Of a DNA stretch of 46,131 nucleotides, positions 25,717-33,656 are shown piece by piece. The DNA lies in NCBI RefSeq assembly GCF_030124325.1, contig NZ_JASKLR010000011.1, positions 165,212 to 211,342 of the forward strand. The letters are read 5' to 3'. Below the pieces are notes generated by a model. The model worked only from the letters and a program-made list of their open reading frames with translations, was not told the DNA's origin and ran no database searches. Made by a program: the position numbers and the translations under genes. The stretch's first letter is position 1; every line of letters starts with the position of its first letter. Source of the DNA: Sinorhizobium sp. 8-89. Lineage in GTDB: Bacteria; Pseudomonadota; Alphaproteobacteria; Rhizobiales; Rhizobiaceae.

Positions 25717-26649
25717 ATGAAGGGTCCGGGGACACCTACTTTTGATCAGTTGAAAGTTTTTCTGACCGTGGTCGACGTAGGGAGCTTTGCGGGGGCTGCC
25801 CGCAAGCTTAACCGGGCTACATCCGTGGTTAGCTACACCATCGCGAATCTGGAGGCGCAGCTCGGTTTTGCCTTATTCGATCGGGATTCCACACGCAGGC
25901 CGTGTCTTACGGATGCGGGACGGATTGTGCTCTCGGAGACCAGATCGGTAGCCAACGGAGTGAACCGTCTCCGAGCCAAGGCGCAGGGTCTCCTGCAGGG
26001 CCTCGAGCCCAGCCTGTCAATCGCCCTCGACGCGATGTTGCCCGCTTCCCGAGTGCTTGAGGCATTGAAGAGCTTCAGCAGCAAGTTTCCAGCCATTCCG
26101 CTGCATATTCGCACCGAGGGTCTGGGGGCCGTGACAGAACTCGTGTTGAATGGAGCTGCGTCTATTGGCGTTTGCGGCCCGCCCGACGTGGACATCGACG
26201 GGCTCGAGAGGATGGGCATAGGCAGCGTCGAACTGATTCCTGTTGCTGCGCCCGGTCACCCGCTGGCGCTTGCCAGCGACAAGCGCATCGGTGCTGGCCG
26301 AGAGCATATTCAGATCGTTTTGACTGACCGGTCGGAGCGCACGAAGGGCGTAGATTTAGGGGTGGTTGCAACCCACACCTGGCGTGTTGCCGATCTTTCG
26401 ACAAAGCACATGCTGCTTCTCGAGGGCCTCGGTTGGGGCAACATGCCTGTGCCGATGGTTCGAGATGACCTGGTATCAGGCCGCCTGGTAAAGATTGACT
26501 TGCCGGACATCAAAGGTGGGAATTATCGCTTTTTTGCCATCCACCGATCTGACACTCCACCGGGACCCGCAGGAACGTTCCTCATGGAGACGTTCGCCAA
26601 CCAAGTTCCAGATTGGGCACTGGGGACCTGCGACGTTCATGCTCTCTAA
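25717..26649 (+). CDS. LysR-family transcriptional regulator (paralogue 2)
   Basis: 310 residues from MKGPGTPTFDQLKVFLTVVD. It aligns along its whole length with the regulator at 24624: RKLNRATSV(V/I)SYTIANLE is identical in both apart from one residue, and the effector blocks IALDAMLPASRVLEALKSF, IVLTDRSERTKG and HMLLLEGLGWGNMPVPMVRD correspond one to one. The upstream reading-frame extension lacks a ribosome-binding site, so the ATG at 25717 was chosen; its own Shine-Dalgarno is weak. Probable target: the isochorismatase-like hydrolase 160 bp downstream. Confidence 0.85.
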   Translation: MKGPGTPTFDQLKVFLTVVDVGSFAGAARKLNRATSVVSYTIANLEAQLGFALFDRDSTRRPCLTDAGRIVLSETRSVANGVNRLRAKAQGLLQGLEPSLSIALDAMLPASRVLEALKSFSSKFPAIPLHIRTEGLGAVTELVLNGAASIGVCGPPDVDIDGLERMGIGSVELIPVAAPGHPLALASDKRIGAGREHIQIVLTDRSERTKGVDLGVVATHTWRVADLSTKHMLLLEGLGWGNMPVPMVRDDLVSGRLVKIDLPDIKGGNYRFFAIHRSDTPPGPAGTFLMETFANQVPDWALGTCDVHAL

Positions 26650-26692
26650 GCTTGCTGGATTCGCAGAGCTCTAATCTGCAGCACGCAACGTT

Positions 26693-26727
26693 CGATTTAT
26701 CGCACCCCGTGAACGATTTTATCGCAC
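26693..26727. promoter_or_regulatory. Tandem CGATTT(T)ATCGCAC repeats before the hydrolase gene
   Basis: CGATTTATCGCAC at 26693-26705 and CGATTTTATCGCAC at 26714-26727 begin 21 bp apart, two DNA turns, in the gap between the LysR paralogue and the hydrolase. Same-face tandem sites are typical of LysR or other dimeric regulators. Candidate operator only. Confidence 0.4.
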
Positions 26728-26809
26728 TTTTTCACAAAGTGAGCTCGTGGCAGCTTGTATTCCGAAATCCAGCGCACGGGTAACCATCTGTTTTAATTAA
26801 GGAATAGCA

Positions 26810-27466
26810 ATGACAAGCGTAACTTTCTCGAAGACCGGGCTTGAGGCAATGCTGACGCCGGACAACTGCGTCCTGATGCTCATTGATCACCAGCCTTTCC
26901 AGGCTGCGGCCGCCAAGAATGTTGACGTTGCCACGATGATCAACAACACCGTTTCGCTCGCCAAAACAGCCAAGGCCTTCGGTGTCCCCACGCTTCTGAC
27001 AAGCGTTCTCAAGGACAGAGGCGGTCTGATCTTCAAGCAGATCACGGATGTCTTTCCGGAGCAGACCCCAATCGACCGCACGTTCATCAATACCTGGGAA
27101 GACGAGCGTTGCGTCGAATGGGTTAAGGGTACCGGCCGCAAGAAAGTGGTTATCGCCGCACTTTGGACGGAAGTCTGCCTCGCATTCCCCGTCATTCATG
27201 CCCTTGGTGATGGCTATGAGGTCTACTTCGTAACGGACGCCTCAGGCGGCACCAGCGTTGAAGCGCACGAAATGGGAATCGCCCGCATGATCCAAGCGGG
27301 GGCCGTGCCACTGACATCTGGTGTGTTCATGGCCGAACTGCAGCGCGATTGGGCGCGCTCCGAGAGCGCTGCCAAGATCGCCGACATCATCCTCGAGCAT
27401 GGCGGAGCTACTGGCACTAGCCTGGCTTGGGAACTGCAATTGCTCGCAGGACCGCATCGCGCATAG
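26810..27466 (+). CDS. Isochorismatase-family (YcaC-like) cysteine hydrolase
   Basis: 218 residues: LMLIDHQPFQAAAAKNVDVA (catalytic Asp), VPTLLTSVLKDRGG (likely catalytic Lys), KVVIAALWTEVCLAFPVIHA (nucleophile Cys) and VYFVTDASGGTSVEAHEMGI. These match YcaC-like hydrolases of the isochorismatase superfamily, with unknown or amide/N-carbamoyl substrates. A typical neighbour of pirin-type genes, but alone on its transcript here. AAGGAATAGCA is 4-14 bp before the start. Confidence 0.85.
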   Translation: MTSVTFSKTGLEAMLTPDNCVLMLIDHQPFQAAAAKNVDVATMINNTVSLAKTAKAFGVPTLLTSVLKDRGGLIFKQITDVFPEQTPIDRTFINTWEDERCVEWVKGTGRKKVVIAALWTEVCLAFPVIHALGDGYEVYFVTDASGGTSVEAHEMGIARMIQAGAVPLTSGVFMAELQRDWARSESAAKIADIILEHGGATGTSLAWELQLLAGPHRA

Positions 27467-27623
27467 GCGCAGCCTCAACCTAATGGCACGGCGCCGGCCG
27501 ACGGTTTTGTCGGCGCCAAGCCCTTGGTTGATGACGATTGGGCGAGCTGCGTCTATTGCTGGATGTGCGACTGCTCATGTCGGTCGGCACTTAATCGTTA
27601 GAATGCGGTGGTCCGGCGAGTTG

Positions 27624-27773
27624 TGGCACTTAATCTGAGAACCTTTTAGACGGGTCTTCGCGCTTAACGGCTGCTGACACGGAGGCAACCCTTTGTAACA
27701 TCTCCTATTTGCTGATGCACTCAGCCAAAAACAGCCATTTTAGTCATCGCGGCCGTTCTCAGATTAAGTGCCA
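27624..27773. mobile_element. 150-bp inverted-end element, copy 2, with right-hand repeat array
   Basis: TGGCACTTAATCTGAGAA (27624-27641) is exactly complementary to 27756-27773. Outside the right end, TTCTCAATTTATTTGCC (27788-27804) and TTCTCAATTTATGTGCC (27807-27823) repeat at a 19-bp period; a degenerate copy lies left at 27584 (TCGGCACTTAATCGTTAGAA). Same length, terminal consensus and orientation as 11182-11331, but a largely different interior. It occupies the 697-bp gap after the hydrolase; the rest of that gap (27824-28163) shows no gene or clear signal. Confidence 0.65.
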
Positions 27774-28163
27774 AATTCTCAGTGCGATTCTCAATTTATT
27801 TGCCTATTCTCAATTTATGTGCCGGGCCAAGTCGTTGATATCGCTCACATCAGAGGCTTACGATTAACTGCAAAACGACATCTCTCTCGAAGAGATATGC
27901 CGCTGACTGCCCATTTCGCTCTCACGCACGCCTGCCGATGCGACTAAACTCCTTATGGCGCGCGAAGCGACGCCTCCCAACGGCCGCTTCCTGTCTCACG
28001 CACCTAGAAGCCGTCAGTCGGCGAGCGGCCTCAAATCAGTCATTCCAGCCAGGCCAAGTGTTCGGCTCGCCTACTGAATCTCTTGGATAGGAATTTTGTA
28101 ATAACAGGGTCGTTGGTCGTGATCCCTTCAAGGCGAGGGATCCGCATCGCCATGTGCAGGGAT

Positions 28164-29183
28164 TCACACCGAACAAACAGACGTGCGTTCGACAAGTCGG
28201 CAGGGCGCAACGCGGCTCAATGGGTCGACGTTATTGCCTGAGACCAGCCCATTCAACCACTCCGCCCCTTGGAAGCCGAGCTCATGATATGGCAACGCCG
28301 CTGTGGTCAGTTCCGGTTTAAGCGCCATCGAAACCGTTCGGAAATCATCGAAGCCGACGATGCTAACATCCTGGGGAATTCGCAATCCCAGCGACAACGC
28401 AGCGATGTAAATTTGAATCGCCATCTCGTCATTGCCGCTCATGATCGCGGTCGGTCGCTCCTTTTGTCGCAGCAGCTCCGTCGCCGCCGCGAAGACATAG
28501 TTCTCCTCGGCGCCAACCGGCCCCTTCATTCCAAGACGGATGGAAAGGTCATCCTCCGCGAGGCCGAATTCCTTCGCGGTCTGACGAAAGGCGTTGAGGC
28601 GCAGCTCTGCGCCGACGAGAACGGGATTGAGCCTGATGTAGCCGATCCTGCGATGCCCTCGTTCGAGCAGGTAGCGGGTGAGATCCCTGGCACCCTGAAA
28701 GTCGTCGGGCGCGATAGATGGGAATAGCTGGTCTGTCCGTGGTCTGCAGTTGATCATCACTGTCGGGATGCTGACGTCGCCGGCATCGGGGTCCACGACA
28801 CGATGGTACATTGTCACATAGAGAACTCCGTCGATCCGATGAGCCTGGAAAGTTTTCCAGACTTCCGCCTCTCGTTGGGACGAGCCGCCAGTATTGGCGA
28901 TCAGGATAGTTTTACCGTTCGTATTGGCCCAATCCTGTATTCCCCGCACAATGTCGACCGAATAGGGCGTGGTGGACACATAATCTGTCATGATGCCGAA
29001 GGTGTTGGAACGGCTCGACCGTATGAGGCGCGCAGCCATGTTGGGGATGTAGCCAAGATCCCGAATAGCCTTCTGCACGCGCTCACGTGTTTCGTCTGTC
29101 ACGTAGGGCTCGCCGTTAATGACGCGAGAGACTGTCTTATTCGAAACCCCGGCCGCTTTCGCGACACTGATAATGCTGACCAT
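28164..29183 (-). CDS. LacI-family repressor of cluster A (sugar/DFA transporter)
   Basis: 339 residues from MVSIISVAKAAGVSNKTVSR. LacI HTH at residues ~4-25, hinge with YIPNMAARLIRSSRSNTFGI, then a sugar-binding periplasmic-like domain (DDFQGARDLTRYLLERGHRRIGYI, SGNDEMAIQIYIAALSLGLR, DVSIVGFDDFRTVSMALKPE). Divergent from the SBP-permease-permease-ATPase-GH91 genes; three identical 14-mers in between are its probable operators. It is related to the LacI at 36943 (shared TPxSxDIVRGIQD and SRVxNGE blocks), implying related ligands. The longer upstream frame was rejected because the HTH begins at this ATG. Confidence 0.92.
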   Translation of the reverse strand: MVSIISVAKAAGVSNKTVSRVINGEPYVTDETRERVQKAIRDLGYIPNMAARLIRSSRSNTFGIMTDYVSTTPYSVDIVRGIQDWANTNGKTILIANTGGSSQREAEVWKTFQAHRIDGVLYVTMYHRVVDPDAGDVSIPTVMINCRPRTDQLFPSIAPDDFQGARDLTRYLLERGHRRIGYIRLNPVLVGAELRLNAFRQTAKEFGLAEDDLSIRLGMKGPVGAEENYVFAAATELLRQKERPTAIMSGNDEMAIQIYIAALSLGLRIPQDVSIVGFDDFRTVSMALKPELTTAALPYHELGFQGAEWLNGLVSGNNVDPLSRVAPCRLVERTSVCSV

Positions 29184-29229
29184 GTCCCGCCAATCTCCTT
29201 GCTTTGGAAACCGTTCTAAACCAGTTAGC

Positions 29230-29287
29230 TGACAACGTCGACATATTTCTATGACAACGTCGACAACACGTGTTGACAACGTCGTCA
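29230..29287. promoter_or_regulatory. Three tandem 14-bp operators at an exact 22-bp period
   Basis: TGACAACGTCGACA at 29230-29243 and 29252-29265, and TGACAACGTCGTCA (one change) at 29274-29287. The starts are exactly 22 bp apart. They lie between the divergent lacI and SBP genes and the third copy overlaps the -35 box, as expected for LacI-type repression. The ACGTCGACA core is also inside the operator of cluster B. Confidence 0.75.
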
Positions 29288-29302
29288 TGCAGAGATTATG
29301 TT
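29273..29302 (+). promoter_or_regulatory. Probable sigma-70 promoter of the cluster A transport operon
   Basis: TTGACA (29273-29278), an 18-bp spacer, and TATGTT (29297-29302) as -10, about 50 bp before the SBP start codon. The -35 box lies inside the third operator copy, so repressor binding would block RNA polymerase. Confidence 0.55.
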
Positions 29303-29355
29303 CCAGGAAAGCAAGGGTGCTAACGCAAGCGCCCCGGCGAGCAAGGGAGGAATCA

Positions 29356-30615
29356 ATGAAGAAAATGCTTGGTGCCAGCGCGCTTGCGCTCATCTTCATG
29401 GCGGCCGCGGCGAAGGCCGAAACCATCAACATCCTCGTCGAAGGCGGCGGCGAGATGCTGCAGAAGGCGGTGGCCGAGAAATTCACTAAAGAAACCGGCA
29501 TTGAGGTCAAATTCACCGTCGTTCCGTACCAGGGCGTCTTCGACAAGTTCTCTGCCGAGATCGCCTCAGGCTCGTCGGCATTCGATATCGTGACCATCGA
29601 CGTGGTCTGGAACGCGAAGTTCGCGAACCACGTCGAGGACCTCTCGCCCCTCTTCACCGACGCAGTGCGCAAGGATCTGCCGCCGGCTTTGCTTGCCGAC
29701 GCAAAGGCTGGCGACAAGATGATCGGAATGCCCGCCTGGGCGAATGCCGAGATCGTCTTTTATCGCAAGGACCTCTTCGACAAGCCGGAGGAAAAAGATG
29801 CCTTCCAGGCGAAATATGGCTATCCACTTGCTCCGCCGAAGACCTGGCAGCAATGGCGCGATATGGCGAAATTCTTCACGCGTGACACCGACGGCGACGG
29901 CAAGGTCGATTTCTGGGGCACCAATACGATCGGCACCTTCTCGGAGGAATGGATGGCCCATGTGCTGCAGGCGGCCTCGCCGGGCGTCATCCTCGACGAT
30001 GACGGCAAGGTCATCATCGACAACGAGGCGCACAAGAAGGCGCTCGAGTTCTACATCGCGCCACACTGCACCGATCACTCCGTCCCGGAAAACGTCAACG
30101 AAATCGGATGGGGCGAGGCGCAGAATCTGTTCTATCAGGGCAAGACGGCGATGATGAAATTCTGGGCGCACGCCTATAAGATGACGCCTGAGGATTCAAA
30201 GGTCAGCGGGAAGGTCGGCGTCGCTCCGATGCTCGCCGGCGATGCAGGAATCGCAGCTATTCCCGGCCCCTGGTACAATGTCGTCCCCTCGACTTCGCAG
30301 CACAAGGGCGCGGCGAAGAAGTTCATCGCTTTTGCAATCGCCAACAACGCATCGGGCATCGAGGCTCCCCTTGGCCTTGCCGCAACGAACTCGGCCTATA
30401 ACAGCTACGCCAGCAAGCCCGGCTATGAGCATTTCAAGCCGCTGCTTGAAACGTTGAGCGCGCCGGCAACGCAAGGCCGGCCGATGAACGAAAAGTATCA
30501 GGAAATCGTCGACGAAGCTGTCCTCCCGGCTGTCCAGCAGGCGCTGACGTGCAAGGCGGACGTCGGAGAAGCGCTCACGGAAGCCAAGGAAACGATCGAG
30601 GATATCCTCAACTAG
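29356..30615 (+). CDS. ABC sugar-binding protein, CUT1 type (cluster A)
   Basis: 419 residues. Sec signal MKKMLGASALALIFMAAAAKA, cleaved before ETINILVEGGG; AAGGGAGGA is 5-13 bp before the ATG. The mature part matches the family-1 extracellular solute-binding proteins: FTKETGIEVKFTVVPYQGVF, a IASGSSAFDIVTID strand, GMPAWANAEIVFYRKDLFDK and TWQQWRDMAKFFT. It is the periplasmic receptor for the adjacent permeases and ATPase. The ligand is probably an oligosaccharide; the downstream GH91 gene and the second cluster suggest a difructose dianhydride such as DFA-III. Confidence 0.9.
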   Translation: MKKMLGASALALIFMAAAAKAETINILVEGGGEMLQKAVAEKFTKETGIEVKFTVVPYQGVFDKFSAEIASGSSAFDIVTIDVVWNAKFANHVEDLSPLFTDAVRKDLPPALLADAKAGDKMIGMPAWANAEIVFYRKDLFDKPEEKDAFQAKYGYPLAPPKTWQQWRDMAKFFTRDTDGDGKVDFWGTNTIGTFSEEWMAHVLQAASPGVILDDDGKVIIDNEAHKKALEFYIAPHCTDHSVPENVNEIGWGEAQNLFYQGKTAMMKFWAHAYKMTPEDSKVSGKVGVAPMLAGDAGIAAIPGPWYNVVPSTSQHKGAAKKFIAFAIANNASGIEAPLGLAATNSAYNSYASKPGYEHFKPLLETLSAPATQGRPMNEKYQEIVDEAVLPAVQQALTCKADVGEALTEAKETIEDILN

Positions 30616-30683
30616 TCCGATCTTTCCCTCGGTATCGTGGGAGGTGCATTTTCACCCCGCGCCATCAGCTTTCGGAGGCGAAC

Positions 30684-31565
30684 ATGTCGGATGAAGACCG
30701 TTTTGTGCTCTGCATGCTCGCGCCCGCGGTTGCGATCCTCGGCTTGTTGGTCGCGTACCCGGTGGGGCTGCTGATCTTCGATTCCTTTTTCAAGGTCGAA
30801 ACGATCACGCCCAATATACGTGAATGGGTCGGGCTGCAGAACTATGTCGATGCCCTGACCTCGAAACGTGTCGCCGAAAGCGCTCTGCGGACACTGCAAT
30901 ATTCGGTCTTCGCACTCTTTTTCGAATTCACGTTCGGCTTCTGTGCGGCCCTGCTGTTCTCGGCCATGGTCGGCCAATCGCGTTGGCACCGCACGATCTT
31001 CGCTCTGCCGCTGATGGTTCCGCCCATCGTTGCCGGCCTGCTGTGGCGGTTTCTGCTGGTCGGCAATATCGGCATCCTGAACTACGGATTCGTTCGCCTG
31101 GGGTTGATCAGCGACCCCAATGAGATCGCTTGGCTCTCCAACGAGGATATCGTGATCTATTCCGTATCCTTTGCCGACATCTGGCTGACGACCTCGTTCG
31201 TTGCACTCGTCTCCTATGCGGGGTTGACGAACATTCCTAAGGATCTGCTTGAGGCGGCACGGATCGACGGGGCGAACGCGCTCAAGCGATTCTGGCATGT
31301 GACCCTGCCTCTGATGCGGCCGGTGATCGCCGTCGTGGTGATCGTCCGCGGCGTTGACGCGGCCAAGACCTTCGACCTGATCTGGATTCAGACGCAGGGC
31401 GGTCCTCGCCATGCTTCGGAAGTGTTCTCGATGAATATCTATCAGCGGATGGTCCGATTTGGCGATCTCGGCGAGGCCTCCGCATCCGGCACGCTGTTCC
31501 TCATCGTCATGATGATTCTGGCCGCCGTTGCCTATTGGAAGATATGGAGGCCGGCCCATGCATAG
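30684..31565 (+). CDS. ABC sugar permease, MalF type (cluster A)
   Basis: 293 residues from MSDEDRFVLCMLAPAVAILG, preceded by CGGAGGCG. Six membrane segments and the inner-membrane EAA loop EAARIDGANALKRFWHVTLP that docks to the ATPase. It overlaps the next permease by 8 bp, so the two are translated together, as usual for CUT1 heterodimers. Confidence 0.9.
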   Translation: MSDEDRFVLCMLAPAVAILGLLVAYPVGLLIFDSFFKVETITPNIREWVGLQNYVDALTSKRVAESALRTLQYSVFALFFEFTFGFCAALLFSAMVGQSRWHRTIFALPLMVPPIVAGLLWRFLLVGNIGILNYGFVRLGLISDPNEIAWLSNEDIVIYSVSFADIWLTTSFVALVSYAGLTNIPKDLLEAARIDGANALKRFWHVTLPLMRPVIAVVVIVRGVDAAKTFDLIWIQTQGGPRHASEVFSMNIYQRMVRFGDLGEASASGTLFLIVMMILAAVAYWKIWRPAHA

Positions 31566-32394
31566 AGCGTCTCGCCTCAATATCAGCGGAATTCTGATAA
31601 ACGCGGCAGCCCTCGTGCTCGTGCTGTCCTACGCTCTGCCATACATCTATCTGTTGATGACCTCGATCAAGCCGGCGGCAGATGTCCAGCAGATCCCGCC
31701 GAGCTTTTTTCCCGCGGTCATATCGTTCGAGAATTTTCGCGAGGTCTTGCAATCGTCTACTTTGCCGAAGGCCTTCGTCAATTCCCTCACGGTGGCGGTG
31801 CTGACGACCGCGCTCTCGCTGGTGGTGGCCGTGCCGGCCGCCTATGTTGCCACCCGGTATCGCCGCCGGATCACGACGCTTTTCCTGCTCTTTGCCCTGA
31901 TCACCCGCATGGTGCCGTCGGTGTCGCTCGGTGTGCCGCTGTTCCAGCTTTTGAAGTCCATGGGCCTGCTCGATACCATTCCTGGCCTGGTTCTCGCTCA
32001 CACCTCGGCTGCTGTGCCGCTGGCGCTGCTGCTCATGTCGGCTTTTTTCGAGGGCGTGCCGAAAGAGCTTGAAGAGGCCGCGCGAATGGATGGCTGCACA
32101 CGGTTCCAGGCCTTTCGCAAGATCGTCCTTCCGATCATGACGGGCGGGATCGCGGTGACCGCGCTCTTTACCTTCATCACCAGCTGGAACGAATTCCTCT
32201 ATGCACTGCTGCTGACGTCTGAATCGACCAAGACGGCCCCGATCGTCATTGCCGAATACAATTCCGTCTATGGGCTTGCCTGGGGAGCCATGACCGCGGC
32301 GGCCGTGCTCTATTCACTGCCCGTCATCATCGTGACGCTCGCACTTCAAAAACAGATCGTCGGCGGGCTGACGCTCGGTGCAGTGAAGGGATGA
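31558..32394 (+). CDS. ABC sugar permease, MalG type (cluster A)
   Basis: 278 residues from MHRASRLNISGILINAAALV. Six membrane segments, an early periplasmic loop (SIKPAADVQQIPPSFFPAVI) and the EAA loop EEAARMDGCTRFQAFRKIVL. The C-terminal QIVGGLTLGAVKG is the classic MalG-type ending. It lies 10 bp before the ATPase gene. Confidence 0.92.
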   Translation: MHRASRLNISGILINAAALVLVLSYALPYIYLLMTSIKPAADVQQIPPSFFPAVISFENFREVLQSSTLPKAFVNSLTVAVLTTALSLVVAVPAAYVATRYRRRITTLFLLFALITRMVPSVSLGVPLFQLLKSMGLLDTIPGLVLAHTSAAVPLALLLMSAFFEGVPKELEEAARMDGCTRFQAFRKIVLPIMTGGIAVTALFTFITSWNEFLYALLLTSESTKTAPIVIAEYNSVYGLAWGAMTAAAVLYSLPVIIVTLALQKQIVGGLTLGAVKG

Positions 32395-32404
32395 GGAGAC
32401 AAGC

Positions 32405-33547
32405 ATGGCCGGTATAGAATTGCGCAATATCAACAAGATCTACGGAAACAGCTTTCACGCTCTTCATGATCTCAACTTCGACATCAAGGACGGCGAGTTC
32501 ATGGTGTTTGTCGGTCCGTCGGGATGTGGGAAGTCGACAGCGCTCAGAATGATCGCGGGCCTGGAGAGCATTTCCAGCGGTGAACTCAAGATCGGCGACA
32601 GGGTTGTCAACCATGTCGATCCCAAGGATCGTGACATTGCCATGGTCTTCCAATCCTACGCGCTCTATCCGCATAAGACGGTGCGCGAAAACATCGCCTT
32701 TCCCTTGCTGATGGCCGGACTGCCCAAGGCCGAGATCGACAGCCGCGTGAACGAGGCGGCGCGCATTCTCGAGCTGACGGCATTGCTCGACCGCAAACCG
32801 GCGCTTCTCTCTGGTGGGCAGCGCCAGCGCGTCGCTATGGGACGAGCGATCGTTCGTAAGCCGGCGGCATTCCTGATGGATGAGCCGCTCTCCAACCTGG
32901 ACGCCAAACTGCGCGTGCAGATGCGCGCCGAGATCGCCAGCCTGCAAAGAAAACTGAATGTCACGACGATTTATGTGACCCACGACCAGGTCGAGGCGAT
33001 GACGATGGGTGACCGGGTGGCCGTGATGAAAGGCGGGGTGCTGCAGCAGATCGACACACCGCAGAACCTGTACAATCGTCCTGACAACGTCTTTGTCGCG
33101 GCCTTTATCGGATCGCCCTCGATGAACTTGTACGAGGCCGTTCTGAATGGAAGGACGCTGACCCTGGGCAGCAACAGTTTCGAAATCCCTGGCCGGGTTT
33201 TCGAATGCCGCCCCTCGCTCAGCGGCGCGTCTAACCGTCAGGTCATTGTCGGTATCCGGCCCGAGCACATGAACGACGCCGCAATCCGGCCTTCGTCGGC
33301 CGAGATTTCCGCCCCGGTCACTCTTGTCGAGGCGCTGGGTTCGGAATCCATGGTGCATCTCAACATCGACGCGCCCTGGGTGGATGCGGGCGACCCGGAC
33401 GCAGCCGCCGACATCGGCAACGAAAAGGCTGCTGTAGCCCGTTTTTCTCCGAAGAGCACAGTTCGCGCAGGCAGCATCGCGCGCATCGCTGTCGATGCAG
33501 AAGAACTTCACTTCTTCGAACCGGACACCCGCACCAGCATCTGGTGA
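32405..33547 (+). CDS. ABC sugar transporter ATPase, MsmK/UgpC type (cluster A)
   Basis: 380 residues. Walker A GPSGCGKST (~40-48), Q-loop FQSYALYPH, signature LSGGQRQRVAMGRAIV, Walker B FLMDEPLSNLDA and switch His in YVTHDQVEAMT, followed by a C-terminal OB/TOBE regulatory domain with VIVGIRPEHM. It powers the two upstream permeases. The TOBE part is clearly similar to a broken fragment at 35157-35345 (both have ESMVHL-IDAP-DAGDP), showing that another copy of this transporter type once lay downstream. Confidence 0.93.
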   Translation: MAGIELRNINKIYGNSFHALHDLNFDIKDGEFMVFVGPSGCGKSTALRMIAGLESISSGELKIGDRVVNHVDPKDRDIAMVFQSYALYPHKTVRENIAFPLLMAGLPKAEIDSRVNEAARILELTALLDRKPALLSGGQRQRVAMGRAIVRKPAAFLMDEPLSNLDAKLRVQMRAEIASLQRKLNVTTIYVTHDQVEAMTMGDRVAVMKGGVLQQIDTPQNLYNRPDNVFVAAFIGSPSMNLYEAVLNGRTLTLGSNSFEIPGRVFECRPSLSGASNRQVIVGIRPEHMNDAAIRPSSAEISAPVTLVEALGSESMVHLNIDAPWVDAGDPDAAADIGNEKAAVARFSPKSTVRAGSIARIAVDAEELHFFEPDTRTSIW

Positions 33548-33656
33548 TCAAACAGAGAGCTGGTTTGAACGCATTTCCCCAGGCGCGTTTGAGCAACGAT
33601 TAACAACATCAGTTACTCCCGCTGCTGAGTAAGAAATGTCCGAGGAGACATTAATA

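Noticed and set aside
29230..29287. The three regularly spaced repeats as a miniature CRISPR array
   Set aside because: Repeats of 14 bp with 8-bp gaps are far too short for CRISPR, no cas genes are present, and the location between a divergent lacI and its operon explains them as operators.
29184..29717. N-terminal extension of the cluster A LacI reaching to 29717
   Set aside because: It would run through the operator array and the start of the divergent receptor gene; the HTH begins at 29183 as in other LacI proteins.
32327..33511. A 394-residue minus-strand frame opposite the cluster A ATPase
   Set aside because: Antisense shadow of an ATPase with all nucleotide-binding motifs on the plus strand.
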